Source: Nocardioides sp. (lineage in GTDB: Bacteria > Actinomycetota > Actinomycetes > Propionibacteriales > Nocardioidaceae). From it: a DNA stretch of 5,178 nt. Shown here in pieces: positions 1 to 5,178 of the stretch. Position 1 is the stretch's first letter; each line of letters starts with the position of its first letter. Below the pieces are notes generated by a model. The model did not search any database, was not told the DNA's origin, and saw only the letters and a program-made list of their open reading frames with translations. A program made the position numbers and the translations under genes. Where the stretch lies: positions 1 through 5,178 of the forward strand of contig JASLDK010000055.1 of assembly GCA_030145945.1 (NCBI GenBank), written 5' to 3'.

Positions 1-125
1 TGGTCGCCAAGCGCGCCATCGGTTCCTATTACTACTACTACTACGAGGAGACCGCCCCCGAGCGGAGCGGCAAGATCACCAAGGACGGCGACAAGCCCGG
101 CGGCAAGCGCGCAGCATCGCGCTGA
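1..125 (+). CDS. C-terminal end of a probable bacterial tyrosine kinase (Wzc/CapB-like), partial
   Basis: This is the last 40 codons of a gene that begins outside the window. The frame runs from base 3 and ends with TGA at 123-125. The visible peptide begins VAKRAIGS, continues with six tyrosines in a row and EE, then a charged Lys/Arg/Gly-rich tail ending AASR. In BY-kinases (Wzc, CapB/CpsD and their actinobacterial fusions) a tyrosine cluster at the extreme C-terminus is autophosphorylated in trans and controls capsule or exopolysaccharide polymer length. The cluster and the neighbouring glycan-type genes support this reading, but the Walker motifs lie outside the window, so the kinase identity is inferred. 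The alternative is another protein with a Tyr-rich tail. It converges on the minus-strand cluster and is followed by a strong terminator. Confidence 0.55.
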   Translation, partial: VAKRAIGSYYYYYYEETAPERSGKITKDGDKPGGKRAASR

Positions 126-144
126 CGCTCCTCCCCCGAGCATG

Positions 145-176
145 ACGAAGGCCCCCGCCTCGGCGGGGGCCTTCGT
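145..176. terminator. Intrinsic terminator hairpin between convergent genes
   Basis: A perfect 14-bp inverted repeat, ACGAAGGCCCCCGC (145-158) and its complement (163-176), encloses a CTCG loop. It starts 20 bases after the plus-strand stop codon and is followed by a moderately T-rich stretch (GGTTTCTGT). It lies between the plus-strand gene ending at 125 and the minus-strand gene ending at 230, so it could stop transcription from both sides. The T tract is better on the plus side. The minus-strand side has no U run, so termination in that direction is less certain. Confidence 0.85.
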
Positions 177-229
177 GGTTTCTGTACGTCGTTGGTTCGC
201 GCGCTCAGCCTGGATCGGTGGGTTCCGGC

Positions 230-1279
230 TCAGCCCACGCGACGCAGCCACAACGACGACGGCGGGTTCGGGTCGTCAGCGACCGGGACGTAGCGAGGGT
301 GCGCGTTGCGCAACGCCACCTCGTCGTCGAAGCGAAGCATCGGGATCGAGAGCTCGATCGGGAACTCCTTGTTGAAGGCGAGGAACGTCTGCACGACCAT
401 CGCCTCCTGCCAGTACAACGGCCACCGTTCCCCGAACAGCCAGGTGTCGGCCGGGAACGGCGTGTTGTAAGGGAACGGCACATCGTGGATGTGCACGATG
501 ACACCCGGCTTGACTCGTGGCAGAACCTCGAGGAAGAGGTAGGCGACGTCGCTGTCGATCTTCAGCGAGTGCGAGGAGTCGATGAACAACACGTCGCCGG
601 CCTCGAGCTCCTCGAACCGCGCGGTCGGCACGTCCTGGACGAAGCCCTCGATCAGCGAGAAGTTCTCGATCGTGTGCAGGGTGTCGAACGGATAGGGCTC
701 GATGCAGGTGATCTGCAGGGGTGCACCCTCGGCCGCATTGCGCTTGCCCGCGAGGGACGCGTAATACGTCGACAGGCCCGACCCGACCTCGAGATAGCGA
801 GCGGGTTTGTGCTCACGCAGCATGTAGTAGAGCGTGCGGGCGTCGAACTCCGGATAGCCCGGACCGAACCCCTTGCGGGTGTTGGCGAGATAGTCGCCCG
901 TCTCGGCCAGGAACTCCTTCTCCCACCGCTGGGCCAACCCGGCCAGCCGCGAGCGCATCGCCGCCACGTCGAGGTCGACACCGGGCAGGTCCGAGGGACG
1001 GTCCCAACGGGCCCGGGTCTTCTCGATCTCCTCCAGCACCGGAAGCGTCGAGTAGTAGTCGGCGCGGTGGGCGACGTTGAACCCCATCCACCCGAAGACC
1101 CGCCGTACGCCGCGGATGCGGGCCTTCCGCGCCCGGAACACGATCCGGTCGAGGAAGGTGACCAGGAAGGTCGGCGCGAAGCGGACGAGGACCCGCTTGA
1201 CCCGACCCGTGAAGGGGATCTCGGCAGGGCGCTCGGACAGGGCAGGGGCGCCCACAGGATGGGTGTCAGCATTCGACAT
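230..1279 (-). CDS. Class I SAM-dependent methyltransferase (Methyltransf_24-like)
   Basis: A 349-residue protein with a Rossmann-type methyltransferase domain at about residues 145-270. Motif I is YLEVGSGLST (162-171, with E164, G166 and G168). The acidic residue after the next strand is E194 in CIEPYP. LFIDSSHS (231-238) is the family's Asp/His segment, and VHIHDV (262-267) is a second His/Asp site after the conserved RVKPG turn. The N-terminal 140 residues are basic and helical; I see no clear membrane span or signal peptide. The C-terminal part, rich in Trp and aromatics (WLFGERWPLYW, 280-290), resembles methyltransferases found in glycan and O-antigen clusters. The acceptor cannot be read from sequence; a sugar or acyl-sugar hydroxyl is plausible. 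The ATG start has GAGG 9 bases upstream (1289-1292). The gene lies 53 bases downstream of the SDR gene, probably as the last gene of the same transcript. Confidence 0.85.
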   Translation of the reverse strand: MSNADTHPVGAPALSERPAEIPFTGRVKRVLVRFAPTFLVTFLDRIVFRARKARIRGVRRVFGWMGFNVAHRADYYSTLPVLEEIEKTRARWDRPSDLPGVDLDVAAMRSRLAGLAQRWEKEFLAETGDYLANTRKGFGPGYPEFDARTLYYMLREHKPARYLEVGSGLSTYYASLAGKRNAAEGAPLQITCIEPYPFDTLHTIENFSLIEGFVQDVPTARFEELEAGDVLFIDSSHSLKIDSDVAYLFLEVLPRVKPGVIVHIHDVPFPYNTPFPADTWLFGERWPLYWQEAMVVQTFLAFNKEFPIELSIPMLRFDDEVALRNAHPRYVPVADDPNPPSSLWLRRVG

Positions 1280-1332
1280 GGCGGGGATCCTCAGCAGCTG
1301 GGTTGGGGGAACGTCAGGGTCGGCGAAACGGA

Positions 1333-2097
1333 TCAGCCGGTCAGGCCGCCGTCGATCACCATCACTTGGCCGGTGACATAGGTGTTGCGGGGGTCGGTGA
1401 GGAAGAGGCAGGCGCGGGCGATGTCGTCGGGGTCGCCCAACCGGCCGGCCGGCGTACGGCGGACGATCTGCTGCAACTGGTCCTCGTCGAGGCCATGGCT
1501 CATCTCGGTGCGCAGGTAGCCCGGCGCGATCGCGTTGACCGTGATGCCGCGGGTGCCGAGCTCGCGCGCCAGTGCCCGGGTCATGCCCTCCAGCGCAGCC
1601 TTGGTGGCGCTGTAGACCGCGAGACCGCGATAGCCGGAGCGTCCCACGACCGAGGAGATGTTGACGATCGTGCCGCGGCGCCTGACCATCATCCGGCGGC
1701 TGACCTGGCGGGCCATGTAGAGGGAACCCTTGATGTTGAGATCGACGACGACGTCGATGTCCTCATCCGAGGTCAGCCCGATGACACCGTCACGCGCGAC
1801 ACCGGCATTGTTGATGAGCACGTCGATGCGCCCGAACCGCTCGACGACCGCGTTGACGAAAGCAGCACAGTCCTGTGAGCTCGACACATCGGCGCTCTGG
1901 AAGAGGAAACGGTCCGCGACGGCGACGTCGGACTGCCAACGCTCCACCTCGGGAGTGGCGCTGCGGGCACAGGTCGCAACGATGTCGCCCTCGTCGAGAT
2001 AGGCCTGAACGATGCCGGCGCCCAGCCCGCGGCTGCCTCCGGTGATGATCACGACGCGCGGCTCGAGGGCGGGGGTGGCGACGGGGGTCTCGCTCAC
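1333..2097 (-). CDS. FabG-like SDR oxidoreductase (3-oxoacyl-ACP reductase family)
   Basis: A 254-residue classical short-chain dehydrogenase/reductase of normal family length. It has the cofactor motif TGGSRGLG (19-26), D70-V71 in the adenine pocket region, NNAG (96-99), and the tetrad N121, S149, Y162 and K166 (YSATK). IAPGYLRTEM (190-199) and a C-terminal VTGQVMVIDGG (241-251) are also present. The Arg at 23 fits NADPH preference, as in FabG. FabG proteins reduce 3-ketoacyl-ACP to 3-hydroxyacyl-ACP in the cytoplasm. The adjacent ACP and ligase genes make an ACP-bound substrate likely, though a sugar substrate cannot be excluded. The start is GTG (2095-2097), overlapping the ligase stop by 4 bases (GTGA), with AGGAG 9 bases upstream (2107-2111). 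This indicates translational coupling. Confidence 0.88.
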   Translation of the reverse strand: MSETPVATPALEPRVVIITGGSRGLGAGIVQAYLDEGDIVATCARSATPEVERWQSDVAVADRFLFQSADVSSSQDCAAFVNAVVERFGRIDVLINNAGVARDGVIGLTSDEDIDVVVDLNIKGSLYMARQVSRRMMVRRRGTIVNISSVVGRSGYRGLAVYSATKAALEGMTRALARELGTRGITVNAIAPGYLRTEMSHGLDEDQLQQIVRRTPAGRLGDPDDIARACLFLTDPRNTYVTGQVMVIDGGLTG

Positions 2098-3479
2098 GGA
2101 ACTTCTCTCCTGACGATCTTGCTCCCAGTCGTCGTGATCTCCTCGACGAACCGGATGCTGCGGGGGCGCGATGCCGACGGCAGGTCGGCAGTCGCGGTGC
2201 GGATGGCGGCATCTATCTCAGCAGTGTCCGCACCTGCTGCGGCCACCACTTCGACCGCAACGATCTGACCCGTCATGGGGTTCCGCCTGCCATGGACACG
2301 AGCGACGTCAACACCGGGGATGGCCCCGATCCGCTCCTCGATGACGAGCGGGTGGACCTTCACGCCGCCGACATTGATGATCTCCGACGAGCGCCCGAGG
2401 AAGACGATCCGGTCGCCCTCGACGGCGACGAGGTCCCCCGTCGGACGCCATTCATCCGCGTTGACGTCCGGCTCGCCGTAGTAGCCGACCATGCCGGTGC
2501 GCGAACGGATCCACAACTCACCGTCGACAACCTTGAGTGCGATGTCGGCATCGTCCCCACGTTCGAGAACGGCAGTCGACAGACCCGCCTGACGATCGCG
2601 CATCGAGCCGGTCGAGCCGAATTCAGAGGCCGCATAGACCTGCGAGACGTGCGCGTCGGGGAAGGCCGCAGCGAGGTCTCCGAGCAGCGGCCCCGGAATC
2701 GCTTCGCCGCCGAGGGTGATCTGGTGCAACGCCGGGGTGGCCCCGCCGTCGGCGCGGAGTTCGGCCAGCAGGAATCGCCAGTACGTCGGGGTGGCGCTTG
2801 CGTGCGTGACGTCCAGCGCGCGCATGGCCGCGAGGCCCTCCTTCGGACGTCGCGGAGCAGGGGCGACGAGGGTCGCGCCGGCGGCGAAGACGTGGAGCAA
2901 CACCTGAAGGCCGGCGAACTGGTGCAGCCCGAAGCACAGCAGCCAACGCTCGTTCTGCGACCGCCTGACCCGTGCGGTCGTGCGGACCAGACGTCCCCAG
3001 TCGTGGCGCACTCCACGCGGAGCACCCGTGGTGCCGGTGGTCAGGATCAGGTGGGGTCGGTGCTCCGGAAGGTCCAGGGCGCGCTCGCCCTTCCCTCCGT
3101 CGACGCCGTCGGGTGCCAACAGGTCGGCCAACCCGATCCGGCGCACGCCCGCGGGCAACAGCTCACTCGGTAGGTCCGCGCGGTCGCTCACCACGACCTC
3201 GTGGTCGAAACGACCCACCAGGTCGAGGACCTGCTCCGGATCATCCGGCGGCAGCAGGGTCAGTTCGACACCCACGGCCGAGGCGGCAGCCATCAGCGCG
3301 ACGACCGGGGCAGCCTCGTGATCAGCGAGCGCGAACCGCTCGACCCCGAGATCACGCAGCCGCTGCGCCGCAGTCTCGGCGCTCGCCAACAACTCCCTGT
3401 AGGAGACCGAACCGTCGTGCGTGACGATCGCCGGTCGCTCGGGCCGCGTCGCTGCGCCGCGGCGCAGGAGCTCGATCAT
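2094..3479 (-). CDS. AMP-forming acyl-CoA/acyl-ACP synthetase (ANL superfamily ligase)
   Basis: A 461-residue adenylate-forming enzyme, shorter than the usual 500-550 residues. Core motifs in order are the phosphate loop TTGTTGAPRG (147-156, Arg in place of the usual Lys), an aromatic-pocket region GLHQFAGLQ (184-192), GGEAIP (257-262), YAASE (282-286) in place of Y-x-x-x-E, and PTGD (346-349). The hinge is GRSSEIINVGGVKV (362-375), with Glu where Asp or Lys is usual. The C-terminal lysine is K454 in TGSKIVRRE. All catalytic landmarks are present, so it should be active. It would form an acyl-adenylate and transfer the acyl group to a thiol, most likely the ACP encoded 9 bases upstream. The acid is unknown. 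No good Shine-Dalgarno precedes its ATG, so expression probably depends on coupling to the ACP gene. It overlaps the next gene by 4 bases. Confidence 0.88.
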   Translation of the reverse strand: MIELLRRGAATRPERPAIVTHDGSVSYRELLASAETAAQRLRDLGVERFALADHEAAPVVALMAAASAVGVELTLLPPDDPEQVLDLVGRFDHEVVVSDRADLPSELLPAGVRRIGLADLLAPDGVDGGKGERALDLPEHRPHLILTTGTTGAPRGVRHDWGRLVRTTARVRRSQNERWLLCFGLHQFAGLQVLLHVFAAGATLVAPAPRRPKEGLAAMRALDVTHASATPTYWRFLLAELRADGGATPALHQITLGGEAIPGPLLGDLAAAFPDAHVSQVYAASEFGSTGSMRDRQAGLSTAVLERGDDADIALKVVDGELWIRSRTGMVGYYGEPDVNADEWRPTGDLVAVEGDRIVFLGRSSEIINVGGVKVHPLVIEERIGAIPGVDVARVHGRRNPMTGQIVAVEVVAAAGADTAEIDAAIRTATADLPSASRPRSIRFVEEITTTGSKIVRREVP

Positions 3480-3488
3480 CGACGCCGG

Positions 3489-3719
3489 TCAGGCCGAGAC
3501 GTAGAACGCGACGATGTCCGCGAGCGTCTCGGGCATGACCTCGGACTGGAACGGGTCGGTGCCGAACTCGTCCTCGAGCACGGCCGACAGCTCTGCGGCC
3601 TCCAGCGAGTCAAGGCCCACGCCGTCGGCATAGAGCGGCGCCTCGGACGCGACCTCGCCCGCATCGGGCTTGACGCGCGCTACAAACTCGCGAACAACCT
3701 GCTCAACTCGTTCCTGCAT
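3489..3719 (-). CDS. Acyl carrier protein
   Basis: A 76-residue acidic protein, the normal length for a discrete ACP. It carries the phosphopantetheine site GLDSLEAAEL (residues 35-44) with S38 as the attachment serine, followed by the helix VLEDEFG typical of ACP helix II. It would carry acyl groups as thioesters once modified by a 4'-phosphopantetheinyl transferase encoded elsewhere. The ATG start has GAGGAG (3729-3734) 9 bases upstream. It is the first gene of a run ACP, ligase, SDR, methyltransferase, only 9 bases before the ligase, and is therefore its likely partner. It looks like a dedicated pathway ACP rather than the housekeeping AcpP, because no fatty acid synthase genes (ketosynthase, malonyl transferase) surround it. 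Confidence 0.92.
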   Translation of the reverse strand: MQERVEQVVREFVARVKPDAGEVASEAPLYADGVGLDSLEAAELSAVLEDEFGTDPFQSEVMPETLADIVAFYVSA

Positions 3720-3754
3720 GCCTGGGCACTCCTCGTTCGTGGGCCGTGGGGGAA

Positions 3755-3770
3755 GGGCGCGCCCACCCTA
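3755..3770 (-). promoter_or_regulatory. Candidate promoter (-10 region and start-site box) of the ACP operon
   Basis: On the minus strand this reads TAGGGTGGGCGCGCCC. TAGGGT (3770-3765) fits the TANNNT form of actinobacterial -10 boxes and ends 45 bases before the ACP start codon. The following GGGCGCGCCC is a perfect 10-bp palindrome. A -35 box is not convincing (CCCACA at 17-base spacing). The same element, differing at two positions, precedes the small methyltransferase at 5160-5175, which is the main reason to list it. Confidence 0.4.
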
Positions 3771-3799
3771 GACGAGGACGCGACGGCTGTGGGTCGCTT

Positions 3800-3836
3800 C
3801 GGCCGGAACCGAGACATCTGGTCCCGGCCGGAACCG
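3800..3836. repeat. Two 12-bp direct repeats in the ACP operon upstream region
   Basis: CGGCCGGAACCG occurs at 3800-3811 and again at 3825-3836, with start-to-start spacing of 25 bases. Both copies lie in the 120-base gap between the acyltransferase and ACP genes. If transcription starts just downstream of the candidate -10 at 3765-3770, the copies sit at roughly -42 to -53 and -67 to -78, where activators commonly bind. No regulator gene is in the window. Confidence 0.4.
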
Positions 3837-3839
3837 CAG

Positions 3840-4460
3840 TCAGCCCAGGCGCTCGTAGGAGCCCGGGATGATCGGCTCGCGCACGGCGACCTTGCGTGCG
3901 GGGACTCCGAACATCACCGCGCACTCGGGGGCGTCGGAGAGGAGCACCGAGTTGGCGCCGACCTGAGCCGACCTGCCGACCGTGACCGGCCCGACCAGCA
4001 CCGCGTTGGCGAGCACGATCGCGCCGTCGCACACGGTTGGGAAGCCGTCGGCGTCGGGAGGGGTGTCCGGCTGCTTCACGCCGGCGGTCACACCGCCGCC
4101 GAAGGTCACGTTGGCACCGACCCGCAGTCCATTCCCGATGACGATGCCGTTGGGGTGGGGCATCAGCAGCCCCGGACCGACGTCCATACCGGGAACGAAG
4201 TCGGCACTCACGACGAACAAGCCCACCGTGCGCAGCAGGAAGGCCAGCCGTGTCCGCCCCGAGCGCACCGCCATCTGCTGGGCCCGGAGGATGACGGAGG
4301 CGATCAGGCCAGGGTTCGACACCGCCTTGACCAACAGCGCACGCCAGGAGGGACGTACGTCGGGCCGATAGCGGACCAGGTCGGAGAAGACGAGGTCGCG
4401 GAAGCCGAGACCCTCCGAGGTGGTCAGCCCCTCGATCGGAGCCAGCGGCACCGAACTCAA
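3840..4460 (-). CDS. CysE-like hexapeptide (left-handed beta-helix) acyltransferase
   Basis: A 206-residue protein from the preferred TTG start. A short helical N-terminal part (about 1-85; RDLVFSDLVRYRPD at 21-34) precedes hexapeptide-repeat turns from about 92 to 175 (IVIGNGLRVGANVTFGGGV, then VLVGPVTVGRSAQVGANSVL). The family-type ending is FGVPARKV (184-191). H102 in MPHPNG matches the catalytic His of serine acetyltransferase-like enzymes. Members in polysaccharide loci acetylate or acylate sugars from acyl-CoA or acyl-ACP; true serine acetyltransferase is less likely here because the N-terminal domain is short and no cysteine genes are nearby. The open frame extends to 4553, but TTG at 4458-4460 overlaps the upstream stop (TTGA) and has GAGG 7 bases before it, so it is the better start. 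GTG at 4449-4451 is an alternative. Confidence 0.82.
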   Translation of the reverse strand: MSSVPLAPIEGLTTSEGLGFRDLVFSDLVRYRPDVRPSWRALLVKAVSNPGLIASVILRAQQMAVRSGRTRLAFLLRTVGLFVVSADFVPGMDVGPGLLMPHPNGIVIGNGLRVGANVTFGGGVTAGVKQPDTPPDADGFPTVCDGAIVLANAVLVGPVTVGRSAQVGANSVLLSDAPECAVMFGVPARKVAVREPIIPGSYERLG

Positions 4461-5128
4461 CGGACGGCCTCGACAGCCATCTGGGCGCCGCCCTCGCCCG
4501 CTCGCTTGTCCAACTCGAGCAGCGCGGGGTGGCCGCTCTCGTCGCGGGACCACTCCTTGGCCTGCGTGAAGCCGGCCGCCGTGAGCTCAGCGCAGAGCGT
4601 CTCGACGTCGTACAGGTAACCCGTGTGATGGCCGAAGGAGGCGATCGGGACTCGTACCAGATCGATGGGGTGCTCGACGGTGAGGCCGATCCGGCGGTAG
4701 TGCCGCGCCGACTCCGACTCCAGCGCGGCTGCACCTGACAGATACAGCTCGACGTGCTTGCGGAGGTCCGGGGTGACCAGCCGGATGACGCCACCGGGCC
4801 GCAGGCAGCGGAATGCCTCGCGAATCAGCGCTCGCCCACCGTCCAAGGTGATGTGCTCGATCACGTTGTCGGCATAGACGACCGCGAGCGCGCCATCCTC
4901 GAATGGCCAGGTCTGCGTGGCGTCGAGATAGTCGCGCGCCGTGGCGTTCACGTTGGTGACGACCCAACCGGCGCGCTCGGACAGCCCGCCGATCTCGAGC
5001 ATGGCTGGACGCGGCGCGGCGGCGAATGTCTTGGCCGCGCGGCGCTTGGCCAGCGGGGTGTTGACGGTTCGCACCGTCGCGCGCGCAGCAGCGTAGAGCC
5101 GGGGATGAGCGACGTGATCGAGTTTCAC
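4457..5128 (-). CDS. Small class I SAM-dependent methyltransferase (Methyltransf_11-like)
   Basis: A 223-residue predicted cytoplasmic methyltransferase. Recognisable parts are WPFEDGALAVVYADNVIEHI (74-93), which is the motif II/post-II region with D87, E91 and H92. These are followed by EAFRCLRPGGVIRLVTPDL (104-122), the standard RPGG turn and strand. Motif I is degenerate: LEIGGLSERAGW (44-55), followed by NVN (59-61) where related proteins usually have NVD. The SAM pocket is therefore unusual, and activity is likely but not assured. The acceptor is unknown; context suggests a sugar or its acyl substituent. The GTG start (5126-5128) has a perfect AGGAGG 8 bases upstream. It is the first gene of a unit with the acyltransferase, overlapping it by 4 bases. 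Confidence 0.8.
   Translation of the reverse strand: MKLDHVAHPRLYAAARATVRTVNTPLAKRRAAKTFAAAPRPAMLEIGGLSERAGWVVTNVNATARDYLDATQTWPFEDGALAVVYADNVIEHITLDGGRALIREAFRCLRPGGVIRLVTPDLRKHVELYLSGAAALESESARHYRRIGLTVEHPIDLVRVPIASFGHHTGYLYDVETLCAELTAAGFTQAKEWSRDESGHPALLELDKRAGEGGAQMAVEAVR
4468..4471 (-). promoter_or_regulatory. Ribosome binding site that decides the TTG start of the acyltransferase
   Basis: GAGG on the minus strand lies 7 bases before the TTG at 4458-4460. The in-frame alternatives upstream would overlap the methyltransferase gene by about 100 bases and add a low-complexity Arg-rich leader without family resemblance. Confidence 0.6.
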
Positions 5129-5136
5129 CGAGTGTG

Positions 5137-5142
5137 CCTCCT
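5137..5142 (-). promoter_or_regulatory. Strong ribosome binding site fixing the GTG start of the small methyltransferase
   Basis: A perfect AGGAGG on the minus strand lies 8 bases before the GTG at 5126-5128, which fixes this start. It is the best Shine-Dalgarno sequence in the window. Confidence 0.8.
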
Positions 5143-5159
5143 GTGACCTGGGGGATGTC

Positions 5160-5175
5160 GGGCGCGCGAACCCTA
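5160..5175 (-). promoter_or_regulatory. Candidate promoter (-10 region and start-site box) of the methyltransferase/acyltransferase unit
   Basis: On the minus strand this reads TAGGGTTCGCGCGCCC. It matches the element at 3755-3770 in 14 of 16 positions and ends at a similar distance from its start codon (41 bases from the TAGGGT box, against 45). The window ends three bases further on, so any -35 box or upstream repeat cannot be examined. Confidence 0.4.
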
Positions 5176-5178
5176 CCT

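Noticed and set aside
142..375. A 77-codon plus-strand frame starting at the terminator
   Set aside because: Its first codons lie in the hairpin, the rest is antisense to the methyltransferase, and no ribosome binding site precedes it.
1280..1332. A possible separate promoter for the large methyltransferase in the 53-base gap after the SDR gene
   Set aside because: I see a GAGG ribosome binding site but no convincing -10/-35 pair and no copy of the shared TAGGGT element. Read-through from the SDR gene is simpler.
218..1381. A 387-codon plus-strand open frame opposite the large methyltransferase
   Set aside because: It mirrors a gene with clear motifs on the other strand, and its own translation is Arg/Asp/Val-rich without recognisable motifs.
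3720..3839. A terminator after the acyltransferase gene
   Set aside because: The near-palindrome GGTCCCGGCCGGAACC (3820-3835) has no loop and no following U run, so I could not support a terminator. Read-through into the ACP operon remains possible.
3201..4619. A 472-codon plus-strand open frame spanning the ACP gene, most of the acyltransferase and part of both neighbours
   Set aside because: It is antisense to three recognisable genes, crosses an intergenic region, and has low-complexity His/Arg/Asp-rich composition with no domain. It is a typical GC-rich shadow frame.
1280..5160. TCCCCCA occurring on the minus strand upstream of the ribosome binding sites of three genes (ACP, small methyltransferase and large methyltransferase)
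   Set aside because: Short C runs are expected often in such GC-rich DNA, and the spacing to the ribosome binding sites varies.

Overview
The window is high-GC DNA with strong GC bias at third codon positions, GTG and TTG starts as well as ATG, AGGAGG-type ribosome binding sites and TAGGGT-type candidate -10 boxes. This fits an actinobacterium. A Nocardioides-like organism is a guess from the style of the proteins, not something the sequence proves. The content looks like part of a cell-surface polysaccharide or glycolipid locus.

Layout: the end of a plus-strand gene occupies the left edge (1-125). Its product ends in six consecutive tyrosines, which suggests the tail of a bacterial tyrosine kinase of the Wzc/CapB type. 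A strong hairpin terminator (145-176) follows. Everything else is on the minus strand, so it is read from right to left. The first set is a small class I methyltransferase (5128-4457, GTG start) and an overlapping left-handed beta-helix (CysE-like) acyltransferase (4460-3840, best start TTG). After a 120-base intergenic region come an acyl carrier protein (3719-3489), an AMP-forming acyl-activating enzyme (3479-2094), a FabG-like SDR reductase (2097-1333, GTG start) and a second, larger methyltransferase of the Methyltransf_24 type (1279-230). The last gene converges on the kinase gene at the terminator.

The genes are tightly packed: two 4-base stop/start overlaps, gaps of 9 and 53 bases, and one gap of 120 bases. 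The two leaders, upstream of the small methyltransferase and upstream of the ACP, share a near-identical element, TAGGGTnnGCGCGCCC, 41-45 bases before the start codon. This suggests two similarly controlled transcription units. A 12-bp direct repeat lies upstream of the second one.

Working model (inference): the ligase loads a carboxylic acid onto the ACP, the SDR reduces a keto group or otherwise tailors the acyl chain, and an acyltransferase moves it to a sugar. The methyltransferases add O- or N-methyl groups. There is no ketosynthase in view, so this is an acyl-tailoring module rather than a fatty acid or polyketide assembly line.
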